Program-made: the position numbers and the translations under genes
Shown here: positions 25,401 through 33,688 of the stretch, in pieces
How positions within the stretch are numbered: position 1 is the stretch's first letter
Layout of the letters: every line of letters begins with the position of its first letter
Origin: SIG644 sp045613985
GTDB taxonomy: Bacteria > Bacillota > Clostridia > Oscillospirales > CAG-272
Length of the DNA: 38,268 nucleotides
Direction: 5' to 3'
Assembly (NCBI GenBank): GCA_045613985.1
Contig: JAZLCA010000063.1
Coordinates: forward strand, 1-38,268
The notes under the pieces: generated by a model
The model's input: only the letters and a program-made list of their open reading frames with translations
Databases searched by the model: none
What the model was told of the DNA's origin: nothing

Positions 25401-27638
25401 TCAGTTCCTTAAGCGGCTGGCAAGTCCGGTGTATCGCATTACCTGTCGGCAATTCTCAACCATCGTGCGCGCCACGTCCTCTCTCCCCACCAGAATAACC
25501 ATGTTCTGTGCCCGCGTCACCGCCGTGTAAAACAGGTGGCGTGTCAACAGCATATAAGAGGCGCGATAGAGCGGGATAATGACGATGGGGTATTCACTTC
25601 CCTGGCTCTTATGCACCGTGATGGCGTATGCGTGCTCCAATTCCTCAAGCAACGAAAAATCGTATACGACGTGGCGATCGTCAAAACGGATCTCCATGCA
25701 GTCCGTCGCGTGATTGATGGCCTCGATCTCTCCGATGTCGCCGTTGAACACGCCCATGCCACAGCTTCCGTCCGGTCGCTCCCAGGAGAGATCGTAATTG
25801 TTACGGATCTGCATGACGCGATCTCCTTCGCGGAACACCCGCTCCCGAAAGCGATATTCCGCCTTGCTTCCGCCGGCGGGGTTGAGGGCGGTTTGAAGCA
25901 GCATATTGAGGTTTTCCGTTCCGCCCTCGCCCTTGCGTGAAGGAGAAATGACCTGAATTCCGCCTTTTGCCATGTCACCATAGGTACGCGGCAAGCGATT
26001 CTTGTACAGATCAGCAACGGTCAGAACGATATCGCGGTCGGTCTCCCGCCGCAAAAAGAAGAAGTCGTTGTCCTTGACGTCCATGCGCGGCATCTGGCCG
26101 TGATTGATTGCATGAGCGTTGGTGACGATGAGGCTTTCCTTGGCCTGACGGAAGATTTCGGTCAGGCAGACGGTGGAAAAGGCCTCACTGTCGATCAGAT
26201 CGCGCAACACGTTACCCGCTTCCACGCTGGGGAGCTGGTCAGCGTCGCCAATGATGATCACTCGCGCCCCCGGCTTGATCGCCTTGAGCAGAGCGCACAT
26301 CAGCCCGTTGCCCACCATGGAAGCCTCGTCGATGACGATGACGTCTTCCTCCAAAAGGTTTTCCTCGTCGCGCCGAAAATGCGCGCCCGCGTCATCACCC
26401 ACGTCCCCGAATTCCATTTCCAGGAGTCGGTGAATGGTCTTGGCCTCGCTGGCAGTTGATTCGGACAAGCGTTTCGCCGCCCGTCCCGTAGGCGCGGTCA
26501 GGGCCACCCGCAGATCCATGCTTTTGAAAATATTGAGCAGTGCCCGCACAACGGTCGTTTTACCCGTACCGGGACCGCCCGTCAATATCATGACACCGCA
26601 CTGAAGCGCATCGAAGATCGCCTTGCGCTGAAGTGTCGCGTAAGCGATGCCGCCCGACCGCTCTTCCCTTTCGATAAAAGCGTGAACGTCGGGTGCATTG
26701 ACGGCCGCACAAAGGCGGTCAAGCAGTCTCAATTTGGTGGCGATATATTGCTCACAATCGTTGGCATAGCGTTCAAAAACGTAGGCGATACCATCCATGA
26801 CGTAACGCACAAGGCGCCCCGATTGCAGCAAAGAATTCAACGCTCCCTGCAGTTGCTCCGCCGTGCCGCCAAGCAAAGCTTGGGAAGCGGCAAGAAGCTT
26901 GTCCTCCGGCAGGCACACGTGCCCGTTTTGGAGCGCGTTGGAATGTAACACGTATACGATGCCGCTGCACAGGCGGGCGGCACTGTCGGCCGAAAGACCC
27001 AGATCGTGGGCCATGCGGTCGGCCTTTTCAAAGCCGATGCCCTCGATCTCGTCGCATAGAATATAGGGATTCTGTTTGGCGCGGTCCACCGCCGAGGATC
27101 CCCAACGCTTATAGATGCGCATGGTCAAGGCGGGGCCGAAAAAGTCACGGAAGAACATCATAGCCGATCGAATGCCCGATTTCTGTTTGAAGTCCTCCGA
27201 GATCTCCTCCGCTTTTCGGCGCGAGATGCCGGGGATTTGAGAAAGCCAATCGGGGTGATTTTCCAGCACGTCAAAGGTGTCCTCTCCGAACTCATCCACG
27301 ATCTTTTTGGCCGTTCTCGGACCGATTCCCTTGATGACGCGAGAGGAAAGATAGCGCAGAATGGCATTGACGTCGGCAGGCAGGATGCGCTCGTACCTCT
27401 CCACGGAAAACTGCCGTCCGTACTTGGGATTATGTATCCAGCGGCCGTAGACGGTCACGCCGTCTCCCTCCGCAATATAGGGCAGCGTTCCTTGGATGGT
27501 CACAAGATCGTCGTCCGTTCCAAGATCGCAAACGGCATAGCCGTTTTCCTCGTTGGCATAGATCACCCGCTCAATGCTGCCCGAAAGCTGCTGCAGGCGA
27601 CGATCCTGCACGTCATAAATTTCCTGCATTTGCGCCAT
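25401..27638 (-). CDS. recD2: RecD2-type ATP-dependent DNA helicase
   Basis: 745 residues from the ATG at 27638; an ATG at 27629 or a TTG at 27653 are also possible. The N-terminal OB-like region (about 20-85) and helix-hairpin-helix pair (RVIKGIGPRTAKKIVDEFGEDTF; LSQIPGISRRKAEEI) distinguish RecD2 from RecD of RecBCD. The helicase core has Walker A GGPGTGKTT (about 354-362), Walker B VIVIDEASMVG and a C-terminal UvrD-like motif with YAITVHKSQGSEYP. It is a 5'-3' superfamily 1B helicase involved in replication-fork repair. It lies 27 bases downstream of the small membrane-protein gene and is coupled to comF. Confidence 0.95.
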   Translation of the reverse strand: MAQMQEIYDVQDRRLQQLSGSIERVIYANEENGYAVCDLGTDDDLVTIQGTLPYIAEGDGVTVYGRWIHNPKYGRQFSVERYERILPADVNAILRYLSSRVIKGIGPRTAKKIVDEFGEDTFDVLENHPDWLSQIPGISRRKAEEISEDFKQKSGIRSAMMFFRDFFGPALTMRIYKRWGSSAVDRAKQNPYILCDEIEGIGFEKADRMAHDLGLSADSAARLCSGIVYVLHSNALQNGHVCLPEDKLLAASQALLGGTAEQLQGALNSLLQSGRLVRYVMDGIAYVFERYANDCEQYIATKLRLLDRLCAAVNAPDVHAFIEREERSGGIAYATLQRKAIFDALQCGVMILTGGPGTGKTTVVRALLNIFKSMDLRVALTAPTGRAAKRLSESTASEAKTIHRLLEMEFGDVGDDAGAHFRRDEENLLEEDVIVIDEASMVGNGLMCALLKAIKPGARVIIIGDADQLPSVEAGNVLRDLIDSEAFSTVCLTEIFRQAKESLIVTNAHAINHGQMPRMDVKDNDFFFLRRETDRDIVLTVADLYKNRLPRTYGDMAKGGIQVISPSRKGEGGTENLNMLLQTALNPAGGSKAEYRFRERVFREGDRVMQIRNNYDLSWERPDGSCGMGVFNGDIGEIEAINHATDCMEIRFDDRHVVYDFSLLEELEHAYAITVHKSQGSEYPIVIIPLYRASYMLLTRHLFYTAVTRAQNMVILVGREDVARTMVENCRQVMRYTGLASRLRN

Positions 27639-27665
27639 CCTTTCCGCCCCCAAACAAACCGGAGA

Positions 27666-27998
27666 CTAATTTGTACTACCTTGATGATGGATATTTACCA
27701 CGTACCACTGTGCGCCCTGCTGTGCGATCATTGCCCGGTCCTGCACGTTCGGACGGGCATGGGAAAGGCAAAGCTCTTCACTGTACAGCACCGCCACCGG
27801 CTGATGTCGGCGCGACAGCGGAGACGTGCGCACTTCATTGAGAAGGGCGGGTAAATTTTGCGCCGCCGATTCGTCGAAAACTTCGATCACCACGCCGATA
27901 TTGCGGGATGAGAGCAACGATTGTGCGATCAGGCACATAGCGCACCAAAGGCCGAACACGGCCATCGCGGCCAAAAAAATTTCAAAAAACAGCTCCAT
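27666..27998 (-). CDS. small single-helix membrane protein of unknown function
   Basis: 110 residues from the ATG at 27998, seven bases after GGAGGTG; an upstream GTG lies inside that ribosome-binding site and is rejected. Residues 1-28 form a hydrophobic membrane helix (ELFFEIFLAAMAVFGLWCAMCLIA). The remaining soluble part (GVVIEVFDESAAQNLPALLNEV, VAVLYSEEL, WYVVNIHHQ) alternates strands and helices like a small alpha/beta domain. I do not recognise the family. It sits between metK and recD2, with no clear terminator after metK. Confidence 0.75.
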   Translation of the reverse strand: MELFFEIFLAAMAVFGLWCAMCLIAQSLLSSRNIGVVIEVFDESAAQNLPALLNEVRTSPLSRRHQPVAVLYSEELCLSHARPNVQDRAMIAQQGAQWYVVNIHHQGSTN

Positions 27999-28072
27999 GA
28001 TAAGCACCTCCTCGCCACAGTATATGCCGTGTCACGGGAGAATGCCAGGAGCTGTTTTTTCAAAGGAGCAAC

Positions 28073-29260
28073 TCAGTTGCCCAGCAGTTCTTTGCGAAGG
28101 ATATCCGCAAGATCGGTTGCCTCCCAAGGAGCCGAAACGTCCTCGCGGCCCATGTGGCCGTAAGCGGCGATCTGACAGTAGATGGGCTTGCGCAGACCAA
28201 ACTTTTCAATGATCGCAGCAGGGCGCAAATCGACATGGCGCAGTGCAGCCTCAGAAATCAAGGCCTCGTCCACCTTGGCCGTTCCGAAGGTATCGATCAG
28301 TACGGATACGGGACGGGCTACGCCGATGGCATACGCCACCTGCACCTCACACTTGGAGGCAAGGCCGGCCTTTACGATGTTCTTGGCGAGATAACGCGCG
28401 GCGTAGCAAGCCGAACGGTCCACCTTGGTCGGGTCCTTACCCGAGAATGCACCGCCGCCGTGGCGGGAGTAGCCGCCGTAGGTATCAACGATGATCTTAC
28501 GGCCGGTCAAACCCGAGTCGCCGGCAGGACCGCCGATGACAAAACGACCGGTGGGGTTGATGTAGAACTTGGTATTTTCATCCAGAAGCTCTGCGGGAAC
28601 CACGGGCTTGATGACCTCACGAATGATATCCGCGCGGATCTGCTCGTTTGCTACGGCGTCGCTGTGCTGGGTAGAAATGACAACGGTATCGACACGAACA
28701 GGCTTGCCGTCCTCGTATTCAACCGTCACCTGAGATTTTCCGTCGGGGCGCAAATAGTCCAAAAGACCGCTCTTGCGGACTTCGGTCAATTTCTTGGCCA
28801 GCGCGTGCGCCAGCGAGATGGGCAGAGGCATCAGCTCGGGGGTTTCGTCGCAAGCGTAGCCGAACATCAGGCCCTGGTCGCCCGCGCCGATATCGAAGGC
28901 GTCAGTGTCACCGTTCTTGGCTTCAAGCGACTTATCAACGCCCATAGCGATGTCGGGGGACTGGGCGTGGATGGAGTTGATGACGGCACAGCTGTCGCAG
29001 TCGAAGCCGAATTTGGCGCGAGTGTAACCGATCTCACGCACGGTTTCGCGAACGATGGTGGGAATATCGACGTAGGCCGAGGTCGTGATCTCGCCCATGA
29101 CCATCACAAGACCCGTCGTGCAAGCGGTTTCGCAAGCAACGCGGGACATGGGGTCCTTTTCAAGCAGGGCGTCGAGAATGGCGTCCGAGATTTTGTCACA
29201 GATTTTATCGGGATGTCCCTCGGTCACGGATTCACTGGTAAAAAGCATTTTGTTTGCCAT
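28073..29260 (-). CDS. metK: S-adenosylmethionine synthetase
   Basis: 395 residues from the ATG at 29260 (MANKMLFTSESVTEGHPDKICDK). In-frame codons up to 29350 lie in the riboswitch terminator and are not translated. Signatures include GHPDK near the start, GAGDQGLMFGYA (about 115-126), and the glycine-rich GGGAFSGKDPTKVDRSA near residue 270. The enzyme makes S-adenosylmethionine from methionine and ATP. Its leader carries a SAM-I riboswitch, so the product represses its own transcription. The radical SAM and methyltransferase genes in the window are consumers of SAM, although they are not in the same transcript. Confidence 0.98.
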   Translation of the reverse strand: MANKMLFTSESVTEGHPDKICDKISDAILDALLEKDPMSRVACETACTTGLVMVMGEITTSAYVDIPTIVRETVREIGYTRAKFGFDCDSCAVINSIHAQSPDIAMGVDKSLEAKNGDTDAFDIGAGDQGLMFGYACDETPELMPLPISLAHALAKKLTEVRKSGLLDYLRPDGKSQVTVEYEDGKPVRVDTVVISTQHSDAVANEQIRADIIREVIKPVVPAELLDENTKFYINPTGRFVIGGPAGDSGLTGRKIIVDTYGGYSRHGGGAFSGKDPTKVDRSACYAARYLAKNIVKAGLASKCEVQVAYAIGVARPVSVLIDTFGTAKVDEALISEAALRHVDLRPAAIIEKFGLRKPIYCQIAAYGHMGREDVSAPWEATDLADILRKELLGN

Positions 29261-29309
29261 GATTTTTATATTTCCTTTCTTTTTTGGCATTCCGATCCGG
29301 CGGCAAAAG

Positions 29310-29329
29310 AAAAAACCTCGTCCCCGAGG
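29310..29329 (-). terminator. riboswitch-controlled terminator of metK leader
   Basis: On the minus strand CCTCG-GGGA-CGAGG (29329-29316) is followed by TTTTTTC. It lies 24 bases after the SAM aptamer and 50 bases before the metK ATG, the standard place for the expression platform of a SAM-I riboswitch. Confidence 0.8.
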
Positions 29330-29352
29330 CAGAGAGCAAGGCTTGAGCATTG

Positions 29353-29438
29353 TCTCATCTTTCGGGATTTAGCACCTTCGCCACACAGGCGGGTTGCCGG
29401 GTTTCACAGGGCCAGTCCCTCCACCACTCTTGATAAGA
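29353..29438 (-). ncRNA. SAM-I (S-box) riboswitch aptamer
   Basis: The minus strand shows the S-box core in order: TCTTATCAAGAGTGG, then GGAGGGACTGGCCC, GAAACCCGGCAACC, GGTGCTAAATCCC and GAAAGATGAGA. The 5' and 3' ends pair as P1 (TCTTATC with GATGAGA, allowing a G-T pair). SAM binding should stabilise P1 and let the terminator at 29310-29329 form, shutting off metK. Confidence 0.96.
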
Positions 29439-29467
29439 TCGGAATTTGGATATTCAAATACACGCAT

Positions 29468-29496
29468 ATTATAGCATATTTCTTACTATATTGCAA
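29468..29496 (-). promoter_or_regulatory. sigma-A promoter for the metK riboswitch transcript
   Basis: TTGCAA (29496-29491), 17 bases, TATAAT (29473-29468) on the minus strand. The start point would fall near 29461, about 23 bases before the aptamer. Confidence 0.85.
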
Positions 29497-29584
29497 TAGG
29501 GTTGGGAAAAGTTTTTGAGGATGGGCAAAGAAAATTACGCTTACTTTCATACAACTTCCCCTGCCGGCAGCAAAAAACGAAAAG

Positions 29585-29611
29585 CGGCGGAGGGCTTACG
29601 GCCCTCCGCCG
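29585..29611 (-). terminator. terminator after the beta-helix lipoprotein gene
   Basis: An 11-bp perfect stem CGGCGGAGGGC / GCCCTCCGCCG with a 5-base loop. On the minus strand it is followed by CTTTTCGTTTTTTG. It starts seven bases after the stop codon at 29619. Confidence 0.88.
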
Positions 29612-29618
29612 AAAAAAA

Positions 29619-32273
29619 TCATTTTAAAAGGATCCCCGAGGGACGATGTGCCTCATTGTACTGATACACCGTCACCACGTTGCCCTTTTGAACCTCCTGC
29701 AAGCTTTCGTACTGGTTTTCACGAATGAAGTTGATACCCAAAAGATCAACCTCTCCGCCCAACAAAAAGCTCTTGCCGCGGCCGATATGTCCCGATTCGC
29801 AGTTCAGAAGGAACAACTCACTCTTGGTACTTTCCAAGAAGGTCTTAGCACCGTAATGGAAGACGTGGCGGAGCTGAATGCCCGTACTTCCCTCGACCTT
29901 GACCAGCGTCATGCGAGGACTCAAATGGGTGTCAATCAGCTCGTACACACGGGAACTATCCGTCATCCAGTCGGAATTCAGTACGACGTGCGATTTCGCA
30001 CCGATATTATGGTAGGTACCGTTGGTATGGATGCGGGTAATGGCGCCCTTTTTGGAGTTGACAACGCCGATACCATGATCGAATACCGTCATCAAAATAC
30101 GGTCGGCAATAAAATTCTCCGCGCCGTCAAAGCAAACGCCTCGCGAAGCTGCAACGAGGCACAGCTCGGTCGCAAAGGTGTTCTTGCCGCTCAAACGGGC
30201 AAAATACGAATACTGTTCCGGAGATTCGGTCAGCGTGTTGGCTTGGCTGACGCCGTTGGTGGGATAATACACCGTCATGCCCATGAGACCGCTGTGGTTG
30301 CCGTTCACCGTGACCGCTGCGCGGTCTTTTTCATTGCCGCCCTCACCGTAAGCCACCAGCAAAACGGTACCCTTGAAGGCATCCGAGCCCTTTTGAGGAT
30401 TCTGATGCGCGCCCATGATCACCGTCTTTTCACCGACGGTAACAGGCTTGGTCAAACGATAGATACCGGCAGGCAGATAGACGATACCGCCGCCTGCGGC
30501 GTTGGCATCATCCAATGCCTTCTGCAACACCGCGGAAATATCCTCTTGTCCGGTTGCATCTGCACCGTAGTCGGACAGAACAAACAACTGCGTGGCAGAA
30601 ATGACCGGTCGGTTGGAAATAGGGTGATAGCCAACGTCCATATTGACCAGGTCAGATTCCACCGTGTATACATGCTGGGTGATCTCGCCCTTGACGTCGC
30701 AATTCATCAGGTACACGAAGGGGAAGCTTTCCACCTTGACCGGCACGTTGCGGACTGCAATCTCGGAGGCGTGAATGGTGCTGTTGGTCAAAAGGAAGCC
30801 GTATGCCGCATTCAAGCCGTGCAGATCCAGACCGATCTTAGCATCCGTGATGGTGATATTGTAATAGCTTCCGCAAAGACCTGCACGGGTAGGCTCGCGG
30901 TTATAAATGCCCGTAGCAAAGCCGTCCAGCGTGATGTTTTCATAAGTGTCGCGATCGCAGTCACCCACGGAGAGTCCGATCGAGCCGTTGGTCTTCATAA
31001 GCGCGCGGATGTCCGCCTCGGCAGGAGCGGCAAACGGCTCCCCTGCCCCTGCCCAGTATTTGGGCGAGAAGTGAACGTCAACGGTAACGCAAATATCGGC
31101 GCTGTTGTTGTTATCCAGGCCGCGCCACAAGGCCGTACCCTTGACGTTGTCCACCGTCAGCATTCCCTTGGCGCCGGTTCCTGTAAAAATGGCATAATAG
31201 CTGTTGATAAAGGTACAATCCTTGACGGTGCAAACGTCGCCCTTGGTCTCCACCGTAGGCTGATAATTGATCGGCGCACTGATGGACTGTTTTTCATAAT
31301 AGAACGTCAAGCCTTCCACAGCCGCGCTGGGATTGACCAGTACGGCGCTCTTTTGCTTGTACTCGCCCTTTTGATCCAGCAACAGCAGCGTGCCGTCTGC
31401 AAAATTACCCTTATCGGGATCGACGTAGCTGCCTCGCAGCGTGACATAAGAAGGAACGTTCAGTTGCTTGGAAACGCGATAGGTGCCGGCAGGCAGATAG
31501 ACCACGCCGCCCCCCAGAGCCGCCACGTCATCGATGGCACTCTGCAAAATAGCGGTAACGTCGCTAACACCTTTGCGATCGGCAAAATAGGGCTCTTTGG
31601 AAACGTCGGCCAAGGCTACGAAGGCATCGCCCGCCGCCGTCGTAATGACAACAGGCTCGCTCTTTTCATACGTACGGTACATATTCACAGGCACCTCCAA
31701 AGCAGTTGTGTTTTCATTCAGATAGCGGACGGTAAAATAACGAATGGCCGTCCGGGTGTTGGCCTCATCCGAGCCAAGAATAACAATCTTGTTGCCGTAA
31801 ACACCGATATGATACCAATTCTCCGCCTCGCCCAGAGCCGCGGTAACAGCTTCATACGCTTGCTGGGTTTCGGCGCGGTTGGTCTTGCCTACCAGTATCT
31901 CGCGGGCATCGTTGACAATGGGTGTCGGATCCTTGGTGTAGTCCGTACCGATCTTGATGCCCTTGAATTTGCTCATCATGAGGGCGTACATGGCACTGAC
32001 CTCCAAACGGACGTCTGCGCCTGCCGTTTCAGAACGAAGAACGGTGTATTCCGCAACGTTGTCAATCGAAAGAAGCTCGCCGTCATCCGGCCAATCGATC
32101 GTAGGCTCGTCCTGCGGCGGCTGTCCGGGCTCGTCCTCGGGAGGCGTGTCGGGCGTATTGGGGGTATCGGGAGTGTCAGGGGTATTGTGACCGCAGGCAA
32201 TAAAAGCGCCCAGACACAAAAGCAGTGACAAAAAGAGCGAGATCACTCTCCAAAGGATTGCGCGTTGTTCCAT
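29619..32273 (-). CDS. large lipoprotein with two pectate-lyase-like beta-helix segments
   Basis: 884 residues from the ATG at 32273 (AAGGAG seven bases upstream); longer readings to 32381 cross the promoter. A signal peptide ends at a lipobox-like FIAC with C27 as likely lipid attachment site, followed by a TPDTPNTPDTPP linker. Residues about 75-205 (EILVGKTNR, YHIGVYGNKIVILG, AIRYFTVRYL) resemble the N-terminal alpha-glucuronidase-like domain found before several glycosidases. Two pectate_lyase_3-type openings follow: SDVTAILQSAIDDVAALGGG with VVYLPAGTYRV (about 237-266), and EDISAVLQKALDDANAAGGG with IVYLPAGIYRL (about 605-640). Each leads into right-handed beta-helix repeats. It probably binds or cleaves a surface or plant polysaccharide; catalytic residues were not identified. 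Confidence 0.85.
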   Translation of the reverse strand: MEQRAILWRVISLFLSLLLCLGAFIACGHNTPDTPDTPNTPDTPPEDEPGQPPQDEPTIDWPDDGELLSIDNVAEYTVLRSETAGADVRLEVSAMYALMMSKFKGIKIGTDYTKDPTPIVNDAREILVGKTNRAETQQAYEAVTAALGEAENWYHIGVYGNKIVILGSDEANTRTAIRYFTVRYLNENTTALEVPVNMYRTYEKSEPVVITTAAGDAFVALADVSKEPYFADRKGVSDVTAILQSAIDDVAALGGGVVYLPAGTYRVSKQLNVPSYVTLRGSYVDPDKGNFADGTLLLLDQKGEYKQKSAVLVNPSAAVEGLTFYYEKQSISAPINYQPTVETKGDVCTVKDCTFINSYYAIFTGTGAKGMLTVDNVKGTALWRGLDNNNSADICVTVDVHFSPKYWAGAGEPFAAPAEADIRALMKTNGSIGLSVGDCDRDTYENITLDGFATGIYNREPTRAGLCGSYYNITITDAKIGLDLHGLNAAYGFLLTNSTIHASEIAVRNVPVKVESFPFVYLMNCDVKGEITQHVYTVESDLVNMDVGYHPISNRPVISATQLFVLSDYGADATGQEDISAVLQKALDDANAAGGGIVYLPAGIYRLTKPVTVGEKTVIMGAHQNPQKGSDAFKGTVLLVAYGEGGNEKDRAAVTVNGNHSGLMGMTVYYPTNGVSQANTLTESPEQYSYFARLSGKNTFATELCLVAASRGVCFDGAENFIADRILMTVFDHGIGVVNSKKGAITRIHTNGTYHNIGAKSHVVLNSDWMTDSSRVYELIDTHLSPRMTLVKVEGSTGIQLRHVFHYGAKTFLESTKSELFLLNCESGHIGRGKSFLLGGEVDLLGINFIRENQYESLQEVQKGNVVTVYQYNEAHRPSGILLK

Positions 32274-32307
32274 AAGTATTCTCCTTACTTTCAACAATTC
32301 CGTTTTT

Positions 32308-32336
32308 ATTTTATCATATCCATAACCGCTTTGCAA
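32308..32336 (-). promoter_or_regulatory. sigma-A promoter for the beta-helix lipoprotein
   Basis: TTGCAA (32336-32331), 17 bases, TAAAAT (32313-32308) on the minus strand. The start point would be near 32301, about 28 bases before the ATG. Confidence 0.7.
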
Positions 32337-32367
32337 CAGCTTTGATGTATTTTTTACAGCAAAAAAT

Positions 32368-32392
32368 CCGCCCCCGATCACATCGGAGGCGG
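32368..32392 (-). terminator. terminator after the sigma/anti-sigma-like pair
   Basis: On the minus strand CCGCCTCCGAT, a GTG loop and ATCGGGGGCGG form an 11-bp stem with one wobble pair, followed by ATTTTTTGC. It lies seven bases after the stop at 32399. Confidence 0.85.
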
Positions 32393-32398
32393 AAATTT

Positions 32399-33688
32399 TT
32401 AGTGGGTGTACATATACTTTTCAATTTTTCGGGCGTAGGGAGCAATATTCTGGTCGTACCCTATGCTCCAATTGCCGACGTTTTCCGTCACCGCCATAAA
32501 GGCCGCCTCACTCTCGTATTCCTCGGGGGTGATGACGCCCTGCTCCTTCATATAACGAAGGATATATTCGCCCAACTCTCTGCGGGCGGCGTCGGCCTCA
32601 GCGCTGTTATGATCCTCCCAGCTGCCCTTTTCAAAGGCTTGCACCTTTTCATACAACGCCCACATCTGCGCGTCGTCGACATAGTCCGTCGGCGCGTAGC
32701 GGATGCGCTGGCTCATATAGGAGAAACGCATCGTCTGATCCGAAGGCCGATAACTGCTCACCGAGGCGTAAATATGATTTCTGAACGCCCAATGATAGTA
32801 CATATTCGCAAACTCTTCGGCCGAGATTTTACCCGTCTTGTAGTGTCTTGCGATCATGATCTCCCAGGTGTCCACCGCGCCCATAGGGGCAGTATCCAGA
32901 ATCAACTCCACCTTGTCCGCCGCATAGTCCACCGCCGTGCTTCCCAGGCGAAGCGCATCGCCGTCGAAAAATATCGCTTGCCAGTCGTAGTAGTGTTCGG
33001 GCACGTCAGACGCGGCGATTTTATCCTTGAGCGCCCCGACGTCATTGGGCATGAAGGCAACCGACAGCGTAATCGTTCCCATGGCGTAAGCTTCCTCATA
33101 GGACGGCGTGAGCGTGATTTTGAGGGAAAGCATCTGCTCGGCAGAAGCCTCCCCGCTCACCGCGCCCTCGATCGTCACGACGCCATCTTCGCAAGCATAT
33201 CCTTCAACCGAAACGTCAAAATCGGGTGCCTTGACGGTCAGGCGCAAGTCTCCCTTGCCAAGATAGTGACCCTTCACGCCCACCTGAACGTTCAGAACGA
33301 TCTTCTCGCCCGGTGCAAACGTAGAGTCTTCCGCCTGCCCACTCAACTGTAACGCGTCATCCCAAGGACGCGGCGGCGCGGAAGGACTGTACGCGCCAAA
33401 GCCCAAATCGATCGGCTCCTTCGGTCCGATATCTACGGGATCGTCGCCCGGCTTGGCAGAATCGTCGGGATCGATCGTAGGATCGTAAGGATTGACGTCC
33501 GGGGGCAGCGTGCCGCCAAGAAAATGACGAATGGGAAAATAAGCTCCGATCAATATGGCAAGACAAGCGGCGGCAACGCCCATACTCTTCCACAAACGCC
33601 GCGCGCGTCGGGGCGGCTGCATCGCGGCCATGACATACTTATCGTCTACGTTCGAAAAGGCCTCGTTCAGCATTTCATCGTGTTTCAT
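32399..33688 (-). CDS. membrane-anchored anti-sigma-factor-like protein with large extracytoplasmic domain
   Basis: 429 residues from the ATG at 33688; an ATG at 33694 is too close to the AGGGGGT ribosome-binding site. A short cytoplasmic N-terminus (1-35, with the KHDEMLNEAFSNVDDKYVMAA motif) is followed by one membrane helix (about 38-57), an acidic PTIDPDDSAKPGDDP linker and an extracytoplasmic domain of about 340 residues. The first part of that domain looks like an immunoglobulin-type beta sandwich (about 105-215, EKIVLNVQVGVKGHYLG); the rest is helical with no recognised motif. The gene overlaps the sigma-factor gene by 14 bases. By arrangement it should bind and control that sigma factor, but no classical zinc anti-sigma motif is seen. 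The outer domain may sense an envelope or substrate signal. Confidence 0.75.
   Translation of the reverse strand: MKHDEMLNEAFSNVDDKYVMAAMQPPRRARRLWKSMGVAAACLAILIGAYFPIRHFLGGTLPPDVNPYDPTIDPDDSAKPGDDPVDIGPKEPIDLGFGAYSPSAPPRPWDDALQLSGQAEDSTFAPGEKIVLNVQVGVKGHYLGKGDLRLTVKAPDFDVSVEGYACEDGVVTIEGAVSGEASAEQMLSLKITLTPSYEEAYAMGTITLSVAFMPNDVGALKDKIAASDVPEHYYDWQAIFFDGDALRLGSTAVDYAADKVELILDTAPMGAVDTWEIMIARHYKTGKISAEEFANMYYHWAFRNHIYASVSSYRPSDQTMRFSYMSQRIRYAPTDYVDDAQMWALYEKVQAFEKGSWEDHNSAEADAARRELGEYILRYMKEQGVITPEEYESEAAFMAVTENVGNWSIGYDQNIAPYARKIEKYMYTH

Noticed and set aside
27639..27653. TTG start five codons upstream for recD2
   Set aside because: ATG codons at 27638 and 27629 are better placed behind purine-rich sequence, and the extra residues are not part of the conserved N-terminus.
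29646..32228. An 860-codon plus-strand open frame opposite the beta-helix lipoprotein gene
   Set aside because: It mirrors the coding frame of a gene with signal peptide, lipobox, promoter and terminator, has no ribosome-binding site and gives a composition typical of antisense shadows.
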